Assembly: GCF_005222815.1 (NCBI RefSeq)
Contig: NZ_STGB01000001.1
Location: forward strand, 310,001-374,000
Length of the DNA stretch: 64,000 nucleotides
DNA from: Roseomonas sp. AR75
GTDB lineage: Bacteria; Pseudomonadota; Alphaproteobacteria; Acetobacterales; Acetobacteraceae
Direction: 5' to 3'
This document shows positions 26,300-36,280 of this stretch, piece by piece. Position numbers and translations under genes: made by a program. Positions within the stretch are counted from its first letter, which is position 1. The number at the start of each line of letters is the position of its first letter. A model generated the notes under the pieces. It saw nothing but the letters and a program-made list of their open reading frames with translations, was not told where the DNA came from and did not search any database.

Positions 26300-27130
26300 T
26301 CATGCCCCATGCGTTGAAAGGAATGCGCGGACGCGGGCGAGTACGGCGTCCCGCGCCTCGAAATGCACGGAATGGTTGGCATTCTCCACCATGAACAGCT
26401 CGGCGCGCGGCACTGTCTCCGCGATCAGCCGGGACTGCGAGGGCGGGCAGATCCAGTCCGCCGCGCCACACACCACCAGCGTCGGCACCGCGATCTCCGG
26501 CAGGCGGGCGCGCAGGTCGTAGAGCTTGTCGGAGAACAGCGCGTTGTGCGTCTCCGCGTGGAAATGCATCCGGCGCGTGCGCTCCAGCGAGGCGTCGGGG
26601 TCGAAGGTCTCGTAGTACAGCGGCTGCAGCGCGGCCCAGATCAGGCGCAGCTCCGTGTCATCGACGATGTCCTCGGAGAACATCTTCTCGACCATGCGGA
26701 CGGAGGCGCTGCTGGCCTTGTGCAGCCGCGCCTTGATGTTCGCCACTGCCTCCGCCTCGTGATGGTGGGAGGGAGCTGTGCCGCGCAGGATGAGGTGGGA
26801 TGCGCTGCCGGGATGGCGCAGCGCATGGGTCAGGGCGATCATCCCGCCGAAGGAGCCGCCGAGCACCACGCAGGGCGCGCCGACCAGCGTGGCGCGCAGC
26901 TCCTCCAGGTCATCGGCCAGGCGGGCGAAGGTGAAGGGCGGCGTCAGCGAGGATTGCCCGCAGCCGCGCTGGTCATAGGCGATCAGCCGGTACTCGTCGG
27001 CCAACGGACGATAGGCTTCCAGCTCGCTGCTGTGGTCGCCGATGCCGCGGCCGCCATGCACGAGGATGATCGTGCCGCGCTTCGGCGTGCCGGTCTCGAC
27101 GACGAGAAGCTCCGCGCCCGCGATCTTCAT
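26300..27130 (-). CDS. Alpha/beta hydrolase, proline iminopeptidase-like
   Basis: Alpha/beta hydrolase of 276 residues. The oxyanion region LVHGGRGIGDHS is near residue 25, the DQRGCGQS motif of proline iminopeptidases near 54, the nucleophile elbow GGSFGG near 92, the acid in CGAADWI near 222 and the histidine in NANHSVHF near 250, so the Ser-Asp-His triad is complete. It could cleave an N-terminal proline or pyroglutamyl-like residue, or an ester. It overlaps the URO-D family gene by four bases and precedes the binding-protein gene, within an operon that imports a peptide-like compound, which supports a peptidase or amidase role. Confidence 0.88.
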   Translation of the reverse strand: MKIAGAELLVVETGTPKRGTIILVHGGRGIGDHSSELEAYRPLADEYRLIAYDQRGCGQSSLTPPFTFARLADDLEELRATLVGAPCVVLGGSFGGMIALTHALRHPGSASHLILRGTAPSHHHEAEAVANIKARLHKASSASVRMVEKMFSEDIVDDTELRLIWAALQPLYYETFDPDASLERTRRMHFHAETHNALFSDKLYDLRARLPEIAVPTLVVCGAADWICPPSQSRLIAETVPRAELFMVENANHSVHFEARDAVLARVRAFLSTHGA

Positions 27131-28104
27131 GAATCCTCTCCCCGGATGCGGGCGGCGATTGCCTTCAGGATGTCGAGATCGACGGGATGGCGGATGACGC
27201 AGCCCGGCGAGAGCAGCACGCCGCGTCCGCGATCGGTCGACAGCGCGGCATCGAGATCGGCCTGCACCGCGGCCATGTCGCGGCGCGTGATCGGCGTGCG
27301 GCGCAGCCCACCCAGCACGGGCTTCGTGCCGCCGGCGGCGCGATAGCCGGCGATGCCCGGCTCCGTCTCGCCGACATGCCAGTTCAGGACATGCACGGGA
27401 TAGGTGGTGAGCAGGTCGAACAGGATATCGTCGCCATGCATGTGCACCACGTTGAACCAGCCCTCGCGCGCACCTTGCAGCGCGGCCAGGTCGTGGTCCA
27501 TGCCCAATTCACTCCAGGCCGGCGCGCCGAGCGTGGCCGTTGCGTCCTGCACGGCGAAGAAGGCGCCGGCGCAGCCGAGCGCGATGGCGCGCGCGGCGAA
27601 GTCGGCGGTGGTGGCGGCGATCTCGTCCAGCGCGGCGCGCACCAGCGCGCGATGGCTTCGCGCATGCGCGGCGAAGGCGCCGCCGGAGAGCTTCTTGGCG
27701 ATGGTCACGGGGGAGAAGACGGTGGCAAGCACCGGCACGTCGCCGCCCAGCGCGTCCACGAGCAGGGACAGGTGCTTCAACTCGCGTCCCAGCGTGCCCG
27801 CGGTGGGATCGAGCCGGCGGATGGCGCGCCAATCTTCCGGCGTGAGGATCGGGCTTTCCACCACCTGCGCCGCGCCGCCCTGCGCGATCTCGGAATAGTC
27901 CGCGCGCACGCCCCAGTCCTCGACGCAGTAGAGGCCGTTGGGCATGGACTTCACGAAGTCCTGGCGCGTGGCGCGCGCGAAGGCGATGGTCTCGCGCGCG
28001 ATGGCGTCCGGGTCGAGGTCGGTTTCCGGATAGTGCGTCCAGAAGGCGTAGGGCGGGCGGGGCGTGGCCTCGCCAGCGATCGCGGCGCGCACCAGGTCGC
28101 TCAT
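27127..28104 (-). CDS. Uroporphyrinogen decarboxylase (URO-D) family protein
   Basis: TIM-barrel protein of 325 residues of the URO-D superfamily. It has FWTHYPETDLDPDAIA near residue 21, KSMPNGLYCVEDWG near 52, VHMHGDDILFDLL near 220 and HVLNWHVGETEPG near 237. True HemE proteins carry different N-terminal active-site residues, and this gene sits inside a transport/hydantoinase operon rather than with haem genes, so haem synthesis is unlikely. Other members are methyltransferases (MtaA/CmuA-like) or decarboxylases of unknown substrate. No corrinoid protein gene is nearby. Function open. Confidence 0.85.
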   Translation of the reverse strand: MSDLVRAAIAGEATPRPPYAFWTHYPETDLDPDAIARETIAFARATRQDFVKSMPNGLYCVEDWGVRADYSEIAQGGAAQVVESPILTPEDWRAIRRLDPTAGTLGRELKHLSLLVDALGGDVPVLATVFSPVTIAKKLSGGAFAAHARSHRALVRAALDEIAATTADFAARAIALGCAGAFFAVQDATATLGAPAWSELGMDHDLAALQGAREGWFNVVHMHGDDILFDLLTTYPVHVLNWHVGETEPGIAGYRAAGGTKPVLGGLRRTPITRRDMAAVQADLDAALSTDRGRGVLLSPGCVIRHPVDLDILKAIAARIRGEDS

Positions 28105-29008
28105 CGCGAGGCTCCTTCCAGGACGAGATGGCCGCCGCCGATGTCGCGCAGCGCGGCACCGGGCGGGAAGTCGAAGGCGCCTGCATCGAAGGGCAGGCGC
28201 CGCCGCCCGCGTTCCCTGAGCGGATCGGGGATGGGCACTGCTGAAAGCAGCGCCTGCGTGTAGGGGTGTCGCGCATCCTGGAACACGGCGGCGGTCGGGC
28301 CGGTCTCCACGATGCGACCCTTCAGCATGACGGCAACGCGCGTGCAGAGATAGCGCACCATGGACAGGTCGTGCGCGATGAACAGCAGGGCGAGGCCCAT
28401 GCTCTCCTGCAGGTCCTGGAACAGGTTCACGATCTGCGCCTGGATCGAGACGTCGAGCGCGGTGATCGGCTCATCCGCGACCAGGAATTGCGGCCGCAGC
28501 GCGATGGCACGGGCGATGCCGATGCGCTGGCGCTGGCCGCCGCTGAATTCGTGCGGGAAGCGTTGCATGAAGGCGGGGTCGAGGCCGACGGTGCGGAACA
28601 GCCCGGCCACCGCCTCGCGCCGCTCTGCCGCACTGCCGGCGATGCCATGCACCACCAGCGGCTCCGCAACGAAATCGCCGACGCGCATGCGCGGGTTGAG
28701 CGCGGCGTAGGGATCCTGGAAGACGATCTGCATGCGCCGGCGGAACGGCTTTCGGCGCGCGGAGGACAGCGCCGTCAGGTCGGTGCCGTCGAAGACGACG
28801 CGGCCGTCATCCGGTTCCTCCAGCCCCATCACCAGGCGGCCCGTGGTGGACTTGCCGCTGCCGCTCTCGCCGACCAGGCCCAGCGTCTCGCCCGGCATGA
28901 CGTCGAAGGAGACGCCGTTAACGGCGCGGGTGACCAGGCCGCCGCCGAACAGCCCGGCGCGCCCGCGATAGGTGCGGCGCAGATCCTCGACGCGGAGCAG
29001 CGGTTCGG

Positions 29009-29012
<4 letters not shown>
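28101..29012 (-). CDS. Oligopeptide-type ABC transporter ATPase (DppF/OppF-like)
   Basis: Nucleotide-binding subunit of 303 residues. Walker A is GESGSGKS at residues 48-55, the ABC signature FSGGQRQRIGIARA near 150, Walker B LVADEPITALD near 175 and the H-loop FIAHDLS near 208. The C-terminal GPTAAVFQDARHPYTQALLSAVPIPDP extension (read in parts) is typical of the Opp/Dpp group. It drives uptake together with the DppD-like ATPase and the two permeases, all coupled by four-base overlaps. Confidence 0.95.
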
Positions 29013-30000
<988 letters not shown>

Positions 30001-30001
<1 letters not shown>

Positions 30002-30858
30002 CACCGCACCTTCAGCCGCGGATCGAGATGATCGCGCAGCCAGTCGCCCAGCAGGTTCACCGCCAGCACGGTCAGCATCAGCGCGATGCCGGGGAAGGTG
30101 ATGATCCACCAGGCGGAGGCGATGTAGGTCCGCCCCTCCGCCAGCATCCGTCCCCAGCTGGGGAAGGGCGGCTGCACGCCGAGGCCAAGGAAGGACAGCC
30201 CCGCTTCCAGCACGATCACCCGCGCCAGTTCCAGCGTGGCTACTACCACCGCCGGCGTCAGCACGTTCGGCAGGATGTGGCGCAGGATGATGCGCGGGGC
30301 AGAGGCGCCGATGGCGCGGGCGGATTGCACGAATTCGCGTTCCCGCACCGCCAGCACCTGGCCGCGCACGATCCGCGCATAGCGCACCCAGGACACCAGG
30401 GCGAGCACGATGACAAGGTTCTGCAGGCTGGGGCCCAGCGCGGCGATCACCATCAACGCCAGCAGCATCAGCGGCACGGCGAGCTGGATGTCGGCCAGGC
30501 GCATCAGCAGCCGATCGAGGAATCCACCGAAATAGCCGGCGACGAGGCCGAGCAGCGTGCCGACGATGCCGCCCAGGATCACCGCCGCACCCGCCACCGC
30601 CAAGGTCACGCGGCTGCCGAAGACGATGCGCGAGAGGATGTCCCGGCCGAGCTGGTCGGTGCCGAGGGGATGCGGGCCAACGCCGAACAGCGAGATCGTC
30701 GGGGCCGCCATCCGCGCACGCAGGTTTGTGCGCGTGGGGTCGGGCAGGTCCAGCAACGGTCCGAAGGCGGCGAAGAGCAGCAGCAACGTGATCAGCAGGA
30801 TGCCGATCAGCCCCAGCCAGCCGGACCCGCGCGTCAGGGCGCCGAGGAAAGTCCTCAT
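30001..30858 (-). CDS. Oligopeptide-type ABC transporter permease (DppC-like)
   Basis: Inner-membrane permease of 285 residues with an N-terminal helix (GWLGLIGILLITLLLLFAAF) and the typical DppC segment HPLGTDQLGRDILSRIVFGSR near residue 70. The EAA loop is near 190 (SARAIGASAPRIILRHILPN), and the gene ends with PPFPSWGRMLAEGR and a last helix. Start MRTFLGAL was chosen because it overlaps the DppB stop by four bases; codons further upstream are out-of-frame DppB sequence. Confidence 0.94.
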
Positions 30859-31775
30859 CCGCGCCGCCTGATGCGGGGATCGAGGATGCCGTAGAGCAGG
30901 TCCACCAGCAGGTTGATGATGACGAAGGTGGTGGCGATCACCATCACGCCGGCCTGCACGACGGGAAAATCCTTCGCCTCCATCGCCTGCACGATCAGCC
31001 GCCCGACGCCGGGCCAGGAGAACACCGTCTCCGTCACCACGGAACCGCCGAGCAGCTCGCCGGCGAGGATGCCGGTCATCGTCACCACGGGGATCAGGGA
31101 GTTCCGCGCGACATGCCACAGGAAGACTGTGCGCGGCATCAGCCCCTTGGCGCGCGCCGTGCGGACATGGTCATCGCGCAGCACGTCCAGCATGCCGCTG
31201 CGCAACAGCCGCGCGATCGATGCGGTGGTGAAGGTGCCGAGCGTCAGCGCCGGCAGGATCAGGCTGGCTGGCCCGTCATAGCCGCCGGTCGGCAGCAGGC
31301 CGAGCTCCACGGCGAACAGCAGGATCAGCAGCAGGCCGAGCCAGAACACCGGCGTGGCCTGGCCCAGCAGCGCCAGCACCATCACGACGCCCTCGACCAC
31401 CGTGCCGCGGTAGAGCGCCGCGAGCGAGCCGGCGAGGGCGCCGAGAACGATGCCGATACCGAGAGCCGAGAAGGCCAGCGCCATCGTCGCGGGCATCCGT
31501 TCCAACACCACATCCAGCGCGGGGCGCATGAACTGGAACGACTCGCCGAAATCGCCCTGCACGGCGCCGCCGAGAAAATCCAGGTATTGCCGCCAGAGCG
31601 GCAGGTCGAGGCCGAGGCCCGCGCGCAGCTCCGCGATCTGGTCCTGCGTCGCGCCGATCGGCAGCAGCAGTACGGCCGGGTCGCCGAGCAGGCGGGAGAC
31701 GACGAAGACGATCGTCACCACGCCAAGGATGGCCACCAGCCCATCGAACACGCGCCCGAGGAGATAGCGCGCCAC
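30855..31775 (-). CDS. Oligopeptide-type ABC transporter permease (DppB-like)
   Basis: Inner-membrane permease of 306 residues. It begins with the DppB/OppB-like YLLGRVFDGLVAILGVVTIVF, followed by GLDLPLWRQYLDFLGGAVQGDFGES near residue 65 and the EAA loop near 205 (RTARAKGLMPRTVFLWHVARN). The start is a GTG four bases after the hyuB stop; it gives the normal family N-terminus, while upstream codons belong to another frame. It forms the channel with the DppC-like protein. Confidence 0.93.
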   Translation of the reverse strand: MARYLLGRVFDGLVAILGVVTIVFVVSRLLGDPAVLLLPIGATQDQIAELRAGLGLDLPLWRQYLDFLGGAVQGDFGESFQFMRPALDVVLERMPATMALAFSALGIGIVLGALAGSLAALYRGTVVEGVVMVLALLGQATPVFWLGLLLILLFAVELGLLPTGGYDGPASLILPALTLGTFTTASIARLLRSGMLDVLRDDHVRTARAKGLMPRTVFLWHVARNSLIPVVTMTGILAGELLGGSVVTETVFSWPGVGRLIVQAMEAKDFPVVQAGVMVIATTFVIINLLVDLLYGILDPRIRRRG

Positions 31776-31779
31776 CGCG

Positions 31780-33414
31780 CTATTCCTCCAACCCGTAGAT
31801 CTTGCGCGCCGCGCGGGGGGAGATGCGCTCCTCCCGCAGGTCGCGGCGCACGAGGTCACGGTCGCGCAGGCGCGGATCGCCGTAGCCGCCGCCGCCCGAG
31901 GTCACCGCCGCCGCCCATTGCCCGGCGCCGATCACGCCGTTGCGCTGGCGCAGGGCGGGCATGCCCTCCGCCAACTCGATATGGGCGAGGCCGCCAGGCA
32001 GGCCGCCATCCAGGCCCCAGGCGGGCACGATGTTGTTGGGGCCGCCGAGATTGACGGTCGCGTCGTGATCCACCGCGGCGACCTTGCGGCGGATCGCCAT
32101 GCCGCCGCGGAAGCGCCCCGGGCCGCCGGAATCCTGCACCAGCTCATAGGCCTCGACCATCAGCGGATACTCGCTCTCCAGCGCCTCCACCGGGATGTTG
32201 GCGGAATTGGTGAGGTGCATGTGCACGCCGTCCAGCCCGTCCTTGGCCGCACGCGCGCCCATGCCGCCGCCCATGCTCTCATTGTAGGCGTAGAAGCGGC
32301 CGGTGCGCGGATGCATCCCGCTGGTGGTCATCACGGTGATGCCGGTGCTGGCGGCGATGACGCGATCCGGGATCGCCTGCGCGAGCGCCGAGAGCATCAT
32401 GTCCGCCAGGCGCTGCGCCACCTCGTGCCGGCTGTAGACGGCGGCGGGCGGCAGGGCGTTCACCACCGTGCCCGGCGGCGCGACGATGCGCACGGCGCGG
32501 TGGAAGCCGGAATTGGCGGGCGTGTCGGCGTCGATCAGCGTCTTGACCACGTAGTAGACGATGGCCTGCAGCGCCGTGAGCACCATGTTCATGCCGGTGC
32601 GGTTCTGTGGCGGGCAGCCCGTGAAGTCGAAGGTGATCGCCTCGCCCTGGACCTCCACGGCGACGGCGAGTTCCAGCAGTTCGGGCCACAGGCTGGTATC
32701 GAAGGCGTGGCGGAACACGTAGCGGCCATCGGGGATCGCGGCGATGCCGGCGCGCGCCTTGCGCTCGCTGTAGTCCAGCAGCATCGCGCCGGCCTGGCGC
32801 ATTACGGCGCTGCCGTAGCGCGCATGCAGCGCCTCCACCCGTTGCACGCCGAGCCGGTTCGCCGCCATCTGCGCCCGGAAGTCGTTCACGCGCTCATGCG
32901 GCACCTGGCAGTTGAGCAGCACCAGGTCCATCACGTCCTGCTGCAAGTGCCCGGCGCGATACAGGCGGATCGGCGGGATGCGCAGGCCTTCCTGGAAGAT
33001 GTGTGCATGGCCGCGATCCACGAAATCCGTGTGATGCGCCAGGTTCGCGACCCAGGCGACGATGCCGCCGCCGATGAAGACCGGCTCCAGGAAGACGATG
33101 TCGTTCAGATGCGTGCCGCCGCCGGTATGCGCGTCGTTGCCGATGAAGACATCGCCGGGCGCGATACCCGCAGGATCCACGCGCTTCAGCGTCTCGGTCG
33201 TGATGCCCAGCAGCGATCCCAGGTGGAAGGGGATCTGCTCGGCCTGCGCGATCACGCGGCCCTCGGGGTCGAAGATCGCGGCGGAGCAGTCGCGGCGTTC
33301 CTTGATGTTGGCGGAATACGCAGCACGGATGATCGCCTTGCCCATCTGCTCCACGATGGTGGACAGCGCGCTGCCGATCACCTCCACGGTGATGGGGTCG
33401 AGCCGGGCGGTCAT
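31780..33414 (-). CDS. Hydantoinase B / 5-oxoprolinase beta subunit family (promoter-proximal copy)
   Basis: HyuB-type subunit of 544 residues, a standard length. It shows IIRAAYSANIKERRDCSAAIF near residue 30 (in parts), GNDAHTGGGTHLND near 92, ANLAHHTDF near 120 and FQEGLRIPPIRLYRAG near 138, which together define the family and include likely metal-binding histidines and aspartates. It overlaps hyuA by four bases and is followed after four bases by dppB, so enzyme and importer are made from one transcript. Confidence 0.94.
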   Translation of the reverse strand: MTARLDPITVEVIGSALSTIVEQMGKAIIRAAYSANIKERRDCSAAIFDPEGRVIAQAEQIPFHLGSLLGITTETLKRVDPAGIAPGDVFIGNDAHTGGGTHLNDIVFLEPVFIGGGIVAWVANLAHHTDFVDRGHAHIFQEGLRIPPIRLYRAGHLQQDVMDLVLLNCQVPHERVNDFRAQMAANRLGVQRVEALHARYGSAVMRQAGAMLLDYSERKARAGIAAIPDGRYVFRHAFDTSLWPELLELAVAVEVQGEAITFDFTGCPPQNRTGMNMVLTALQAIVYYVVKTLIDADTPANSGFHRAVRIVAPPGTVVNALPPAAVYSRHEVAQRLADMMLSALAQAIPDRVIAASTGITVMTTSGMHPRTGRFYAYNESMGGGMGARAAKDGLDGVHMHLTNSANIPVEALESEYPLMVEAYELVQDSGGPGRFRGGMAIRRKVAAVDHDATVNLGGPNNIVPAWGLDGGLPGGLAHIELAEGMPALRQRNGVIGAGQWAAAVTSGGGGYGDPRLRDRDLVRRDLREERISPRAARKIYGLEE

Positions 33415-35492
33415 GCCGCATCCTCCTCGACCAGCAGGTTGAGCCAGGGATCCACCAGCGCGCTCTGCCCCGGCAGGATCAGCGTGGTGCTGTCCATCTG
33501 CTCGACGATGGCGGGGCCGGGGATGCGATGGCCGGGGCCGAGGCCGGCGCGGTCATACAGCGCGCAGGCGACGGCGCCGCCGGCTTCCGGCAGCCAGGCT
33601 TCGCGCGTGCCGATGTGGGCATCGGCGACGGGCGTCGTGGCCGGCGGATGGACGGGCAGGGCGGCCTTCGGCACGCAGCCTGTCGCTTCCAGGCGCAGGG
33701 CGACGATGCGGATCGGCTCCTCCGGCGCGATGTAGCCATAAACCTGGCGATGCGCCTCCTCGAAGCCTTGGCGCAGGGAGGCCAGGGCCACGTCGTCCAG
33801 CGCGCCGTCGGGGCAGGCGATGGTCAACTCGTGCGCCTGGCCCTCGTAGCGCATGTCGGCGCGGCGCGCGGTGGCGCGGTCGGCCGGCGCGATGTGCTCC
33901 CCTTCGAACCAGGACTCGGCCTGGGCTTGCAGCGCGGCGAAGCCGTCGCCCAGGCCCGGGAGGCTGGCGGGCGCGAGCGGCACCATCCGGCCCGCGGCGA
34001 AATCGGTGCGCAGATCGGTCAGCAGCAGCCCCATGGCGCAAAGGATGCCGGGGCTGCGTGGCACCAGCACGCGCCGGATCTCCAGCTCCCGCGCCAGGCG
34101 CGCGGCATGCACGGGGCCGGCGCCGCCGAAGGCCATCAGCACGTAGTCGCGCGGATCATGCCCGCGCTCGACCGATATCACGCGGATCGCCTTGGCCATG
34201 TTGGCGGTGACGACGCTGAGGATGCCCTGCGCCGTCCGCATCGTGTCGAGGCCCAGCCTGTCCGCAAGGCGCGCGATGGCGCGCTCCGCCGCCGCACGGT
34301 CGATCGACATGCGGCCGCCGAGCAGATGCGTCGGATTCTGGATGCCGAGCACGACATTGGCGTCCGTGACGGTCGGCTCCTCGTTGCCAAGGCCGTAGCA
34401 GACCGGGCCGGGATCGGCGCCCGCGCTGGCCGGGCCGACCTTCAGGTGGCCGCCGGCATCCACCCGCGCGATGGAGCCGCCGCCGGCGCCGACCGTGTGG
34501 ATATCGAGCATCGACACCTTCAGCGCATGGCCATGCACTTCGGCCTCCGTCGCCATCACCGCTCGCCCGCCATTGATCAGGCTGACATCGGTGGAGGTGC
34601 CGCCCATGTCGAAGGTGATGATGTCCGGAAGGCCCGCGACGGTGCCGAGTGCGATCGCGCCCATCACGCCCGCGGCGGGGCCGGAGAGCACGGTGCGCAC
34701 CGGCAGCCGCGCCGCCGCCTCGGAGGAGATCACGCCGCCATTGCTCTGGGTGAGATGCGGCGCGTGCGTGATGCCGGCCGCGCGCAGGCGCGGCGCGAGT
34801 CGGCCGAGATAGAAGCGCATAACCGGCCCGAGCGCCGCATTCAGCGTGGTAGTCGAGAAGCGCTCGTATTCGCGGTACTCCGGCGCGACCTCATGCGAGG
34901 CGCAGAGGAAGGCGTCCGGCAGTTCCTCCCGCAGGATCGCCAGCGCCTGCTGCTCATGCGCCGGTGCAAGATGGGCGAAGAGGAAGCAGATCGCGACGGC
35001 GTCCACCCCGGCTTCCCGCAGGCGCCGCGCCGCGGTGCGCAACGCATCCGCGTCGAGCGGTGCGGCGACGCTGCCGTCGAAGCGGATGCGTTCCGGCACT
35101 TCAAGCCGCAGGTCGCGGCTGGCTGGCGGGCGTGGCTTCTCCACCTGCAGGTCATACAGCGCGGGGCGCGTCTGGCGGCGGATCTCGATCACGTCGCGGA
35201 AGCCGGCGGTGGTGATCATGCCGGCGCGGGCGAGGCGGCCCTGGATCAGCGCGTTGGTCGCGACGGTGGTGCCGTGCCCGACATAGGCCACGTCGGCGCC
35301 GGCATGCCCGTTGCCCGAGAGCCCCTGCACGATGCCGGCGACGATCGCCTCGGAGGGGTCATGCGCGGTGCTGGACAGCTTCCAGACGGAAAGTGCGCCC
35401 GTTGCGGGGTCGTAGAGGCAGACATCGGTGAAGGTGCCGCCGGTATCCACGCCGATGCGCAGCGCGGCCGGCGCGCGGGCCGGTTCAGCCAT
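33411..35492 (-). CDS. Hydantoinase A / 5-oxoprolinase alpha subunit family (promoter-proximal copy)
   Basis: HyuA-type ATP-binding subunit of 693 residues, first gene of the long leftward operon. Motifs: RIGVDTGGTFTDVCLYD near residue 12, GHGTTVATNALIQG near 72, SGPAAGVMGAI near 265 and FDMGGTSTDVSLING near 290, then GAGGGSIARVDAGG near 325. The start MAEPARAP is chosen because the conserved first strand begins ten residues later; the upstream extension runs through the palindromic promoter region. Divergent GntR regulator lies 127 bases away. Sequence is closer in style to the copy at 55403-57457 than to the one at 22559-24601. Confidence 0.94.
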   Translation of the reverse strand: MAEPARAPAALRIGVDTGGTFTDVCLYDPATGALSVWKLSSTAHDPSEAIVAGIVQGLSGNGHAGADVAYVGHGTTVATNALIQGRLARAGMITTAGFRDVIEIRRQTRPALYDLQVEKPRPPASRDLRLEVPERIRFDGSVAAPLDADALRTAARRLREAGVDAVAICFLFAHLAPAHEQQALAILREELPDAFLCASHEVAPEYREYERFSTTTLNAALGPVMRFYLGRLAPRLRAAGITHAPHLTQSNGGVISSEAAARLPVRTVLSGPAAGVMGAIALGTVAGLPDIITFDMGGTSTDVSLINGGRAVMATEAEVHGHALKVSMLDIHTVGAGGGSIARVDAGGHLKVGPASAGADPGPVCYGLGNEEPTVTDANVVLGIQNPTHLLGGRMSIDRAAAERAIARLADRLGLDTMRTAQGILSVVTANMAKAIRVISVERGHDPRDYVLMAFGGAGPVHAARLARELEIRRVLVPRSPGILCAMGLLLTDLRTDFAAGRMVPLAPASLPGLGDGFAALQAQAESWFEGEHIAPADRATARRADMRYEGQAHELTIACPDGALDDVALASLRQGFEEAHRQVYGYIAPEEPIRIVALRLEATGCVPKAALPVHPPATTPVADAHIGTREAWLPEAGGAVACALYDRAGLGPGHRIPGPAIVEQMDSTTLILPGQSALVDPWLNLLVEEDAA

Positions 35493-35535
35493 GCCGGGCG
35501 GGAGACAGGGGCGTGGGCACCAGGTCGGCTCCTGT

Positions 35536-35547
35536 ATTGGCGCCAAT
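35536..35547. promoter_or_regulatory. 12-bp perfect palindrome, candidate GntR operator
   Basis: ATTGGCGCCAAT is fully self-complementary and sits between the divergent hyuA and GntR-family genes, 44 bases upstream of hyuA. FCD-type GntR regulators bind short palindromes of this size in exactly such shared promoters, usually repressing the operon and themselves. Assignment is inference from position and symmetry. Confidence 0.55.
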
Positions 35548-35562
35548 TTATGTGCCATAGGG

Positions 35563-35581
35563 CGCTTGATCCGGTCAAGCG
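35563..35581. promoter_or_regulatory. Second inverted repeat in the hyu/GntR promoter
   Basis: CGCTTGA and TCAAGCG flank a TCCGG spacer. It lies 39 bases before the regulator start and could be a second operator or a short leader hairpin. On one strand it also contains TTGATC, a possible -35-like element. Confidence 0.45.
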
Positions 35582-35619
35582 GGCGGGCGCATGTCGTTCC
35601 CGACGGAAAAAGCGAAGCC

Positions 35620-36273
35620 ATGGACGCGCCGATGACACGACCGGGGCTGGGCCGCGAACGCGCCCGGACCCTGGCCCGGACGATGGAGCGGGATATCGGC
35701 CTCGGCCATCTCGCGCCCGGCGAATGGCTGAAGCAGGTCGACCTCGAGGCGCGCTACGGCGCCACCCGCATGGAGGTCCGCCAGGCGCTGGACCGGCTGG
35801 TGGAGAAGGGGCTGGTCAAGCACCTCGCACGGCGCGGCTATCGCGTGGAGGATTTCGACCCGGAACGCCAGGCGCAGATCATGGAGGTCCGCGCCATCCT
35901 GGAAGCCGCGGCGGCAGACCAGGTGATCGGCCTGCTGGACGAGGCGACGCTCGCCGCGATGGAGGTGCAGGCGGAGCGCTTCCGCGCCAACGTGCTGGAC
36001 GGGACGGTGGAGGAGCAGGAGGAAGCGAACCTGGAATTCCACCGCCTGATGCTTGCGCCCTGCCCGAACCGCGAGCTGGTGGCGCTGCTGTTCGACCTGC
36101 GCGGCCGCGTGCCCGTGGCGGTCACGCGTCGGCGCAACACCGTGGGGCTATTGCAGCGCGCGGCGGAGCATCACTTCGAGATCATCCGCCTGGTCCGCGC
36201 GCGCGACGCAACGGGGCTCGCGCGGCTGATGCGCGTGCATAACCTCACGCCGAAGGCGCCCGACGTCGGCTGA
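35620..36273 (+). CDS. GntR family transcriptional regulator, FCD domain
   Basis: FadR-subfamily GntR regulator of 217 residues. The winged helix-turn-helix covers about residues 10-75 (LARTMERDIGLGHLAPGEWL, then ATRMEVRQALDRLVEKGLVK). The all-helical FCD ligand domain follows, with the metal-site residues suggested by EFHRLMLAP (D/N-x3-H type) near 135 and AAEHHFEIIRLVRARD near 185. It is divergent from the hyu-dpp operon and the palindromes between them make it the likely local repressor, with the imported acid or amide as inducer. The ATG at 35620 is the first giving a normal N-terminus. Confidence 0.92.
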   Translation: MDAPMTRPGLGRERARTLARTMERDIGLGHLAPGEWLKQVDLEARYGATRMEVRQALDRLVEKGLVKHLARRGYRVEDFDPERQAQIMEVRAILEAAAADQVIGLLDEATLAAMEVQAERFRANVLDGTVEEQEEANLEFHRLMLAPCPNRELVALLFDLRGRVPVAVTRRRNTVGLLQRAAEHHFEIIRLVRARDATGLARLMRVHNLTPKAPDVG

Positions 36274-36280
36274 TCAGCCG
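36267..36280. terminator. 14-bp palindrome spanning two convergent stop codons
   Basis: CGGCTGATCAGCCG covers the stop codon of the GntR gene and, on the other strand, the stop codon of the YedE-type gene, which abut without a gap. Being symmetric, it could fold in both transcripts, but it has no loop bases and no T-run, so a terminator role is uncertain. Confidence 0.35.

Noticed and set aside
33528..36242. Rightward open frame of about 900 codons across hyuA and the GntR region
   Set aside because: It is antisense to a gene with clear HyuA motifs; its translation is rich in R/H/G/D without any domain, typical of the shadow frame in GC-rich DNA.
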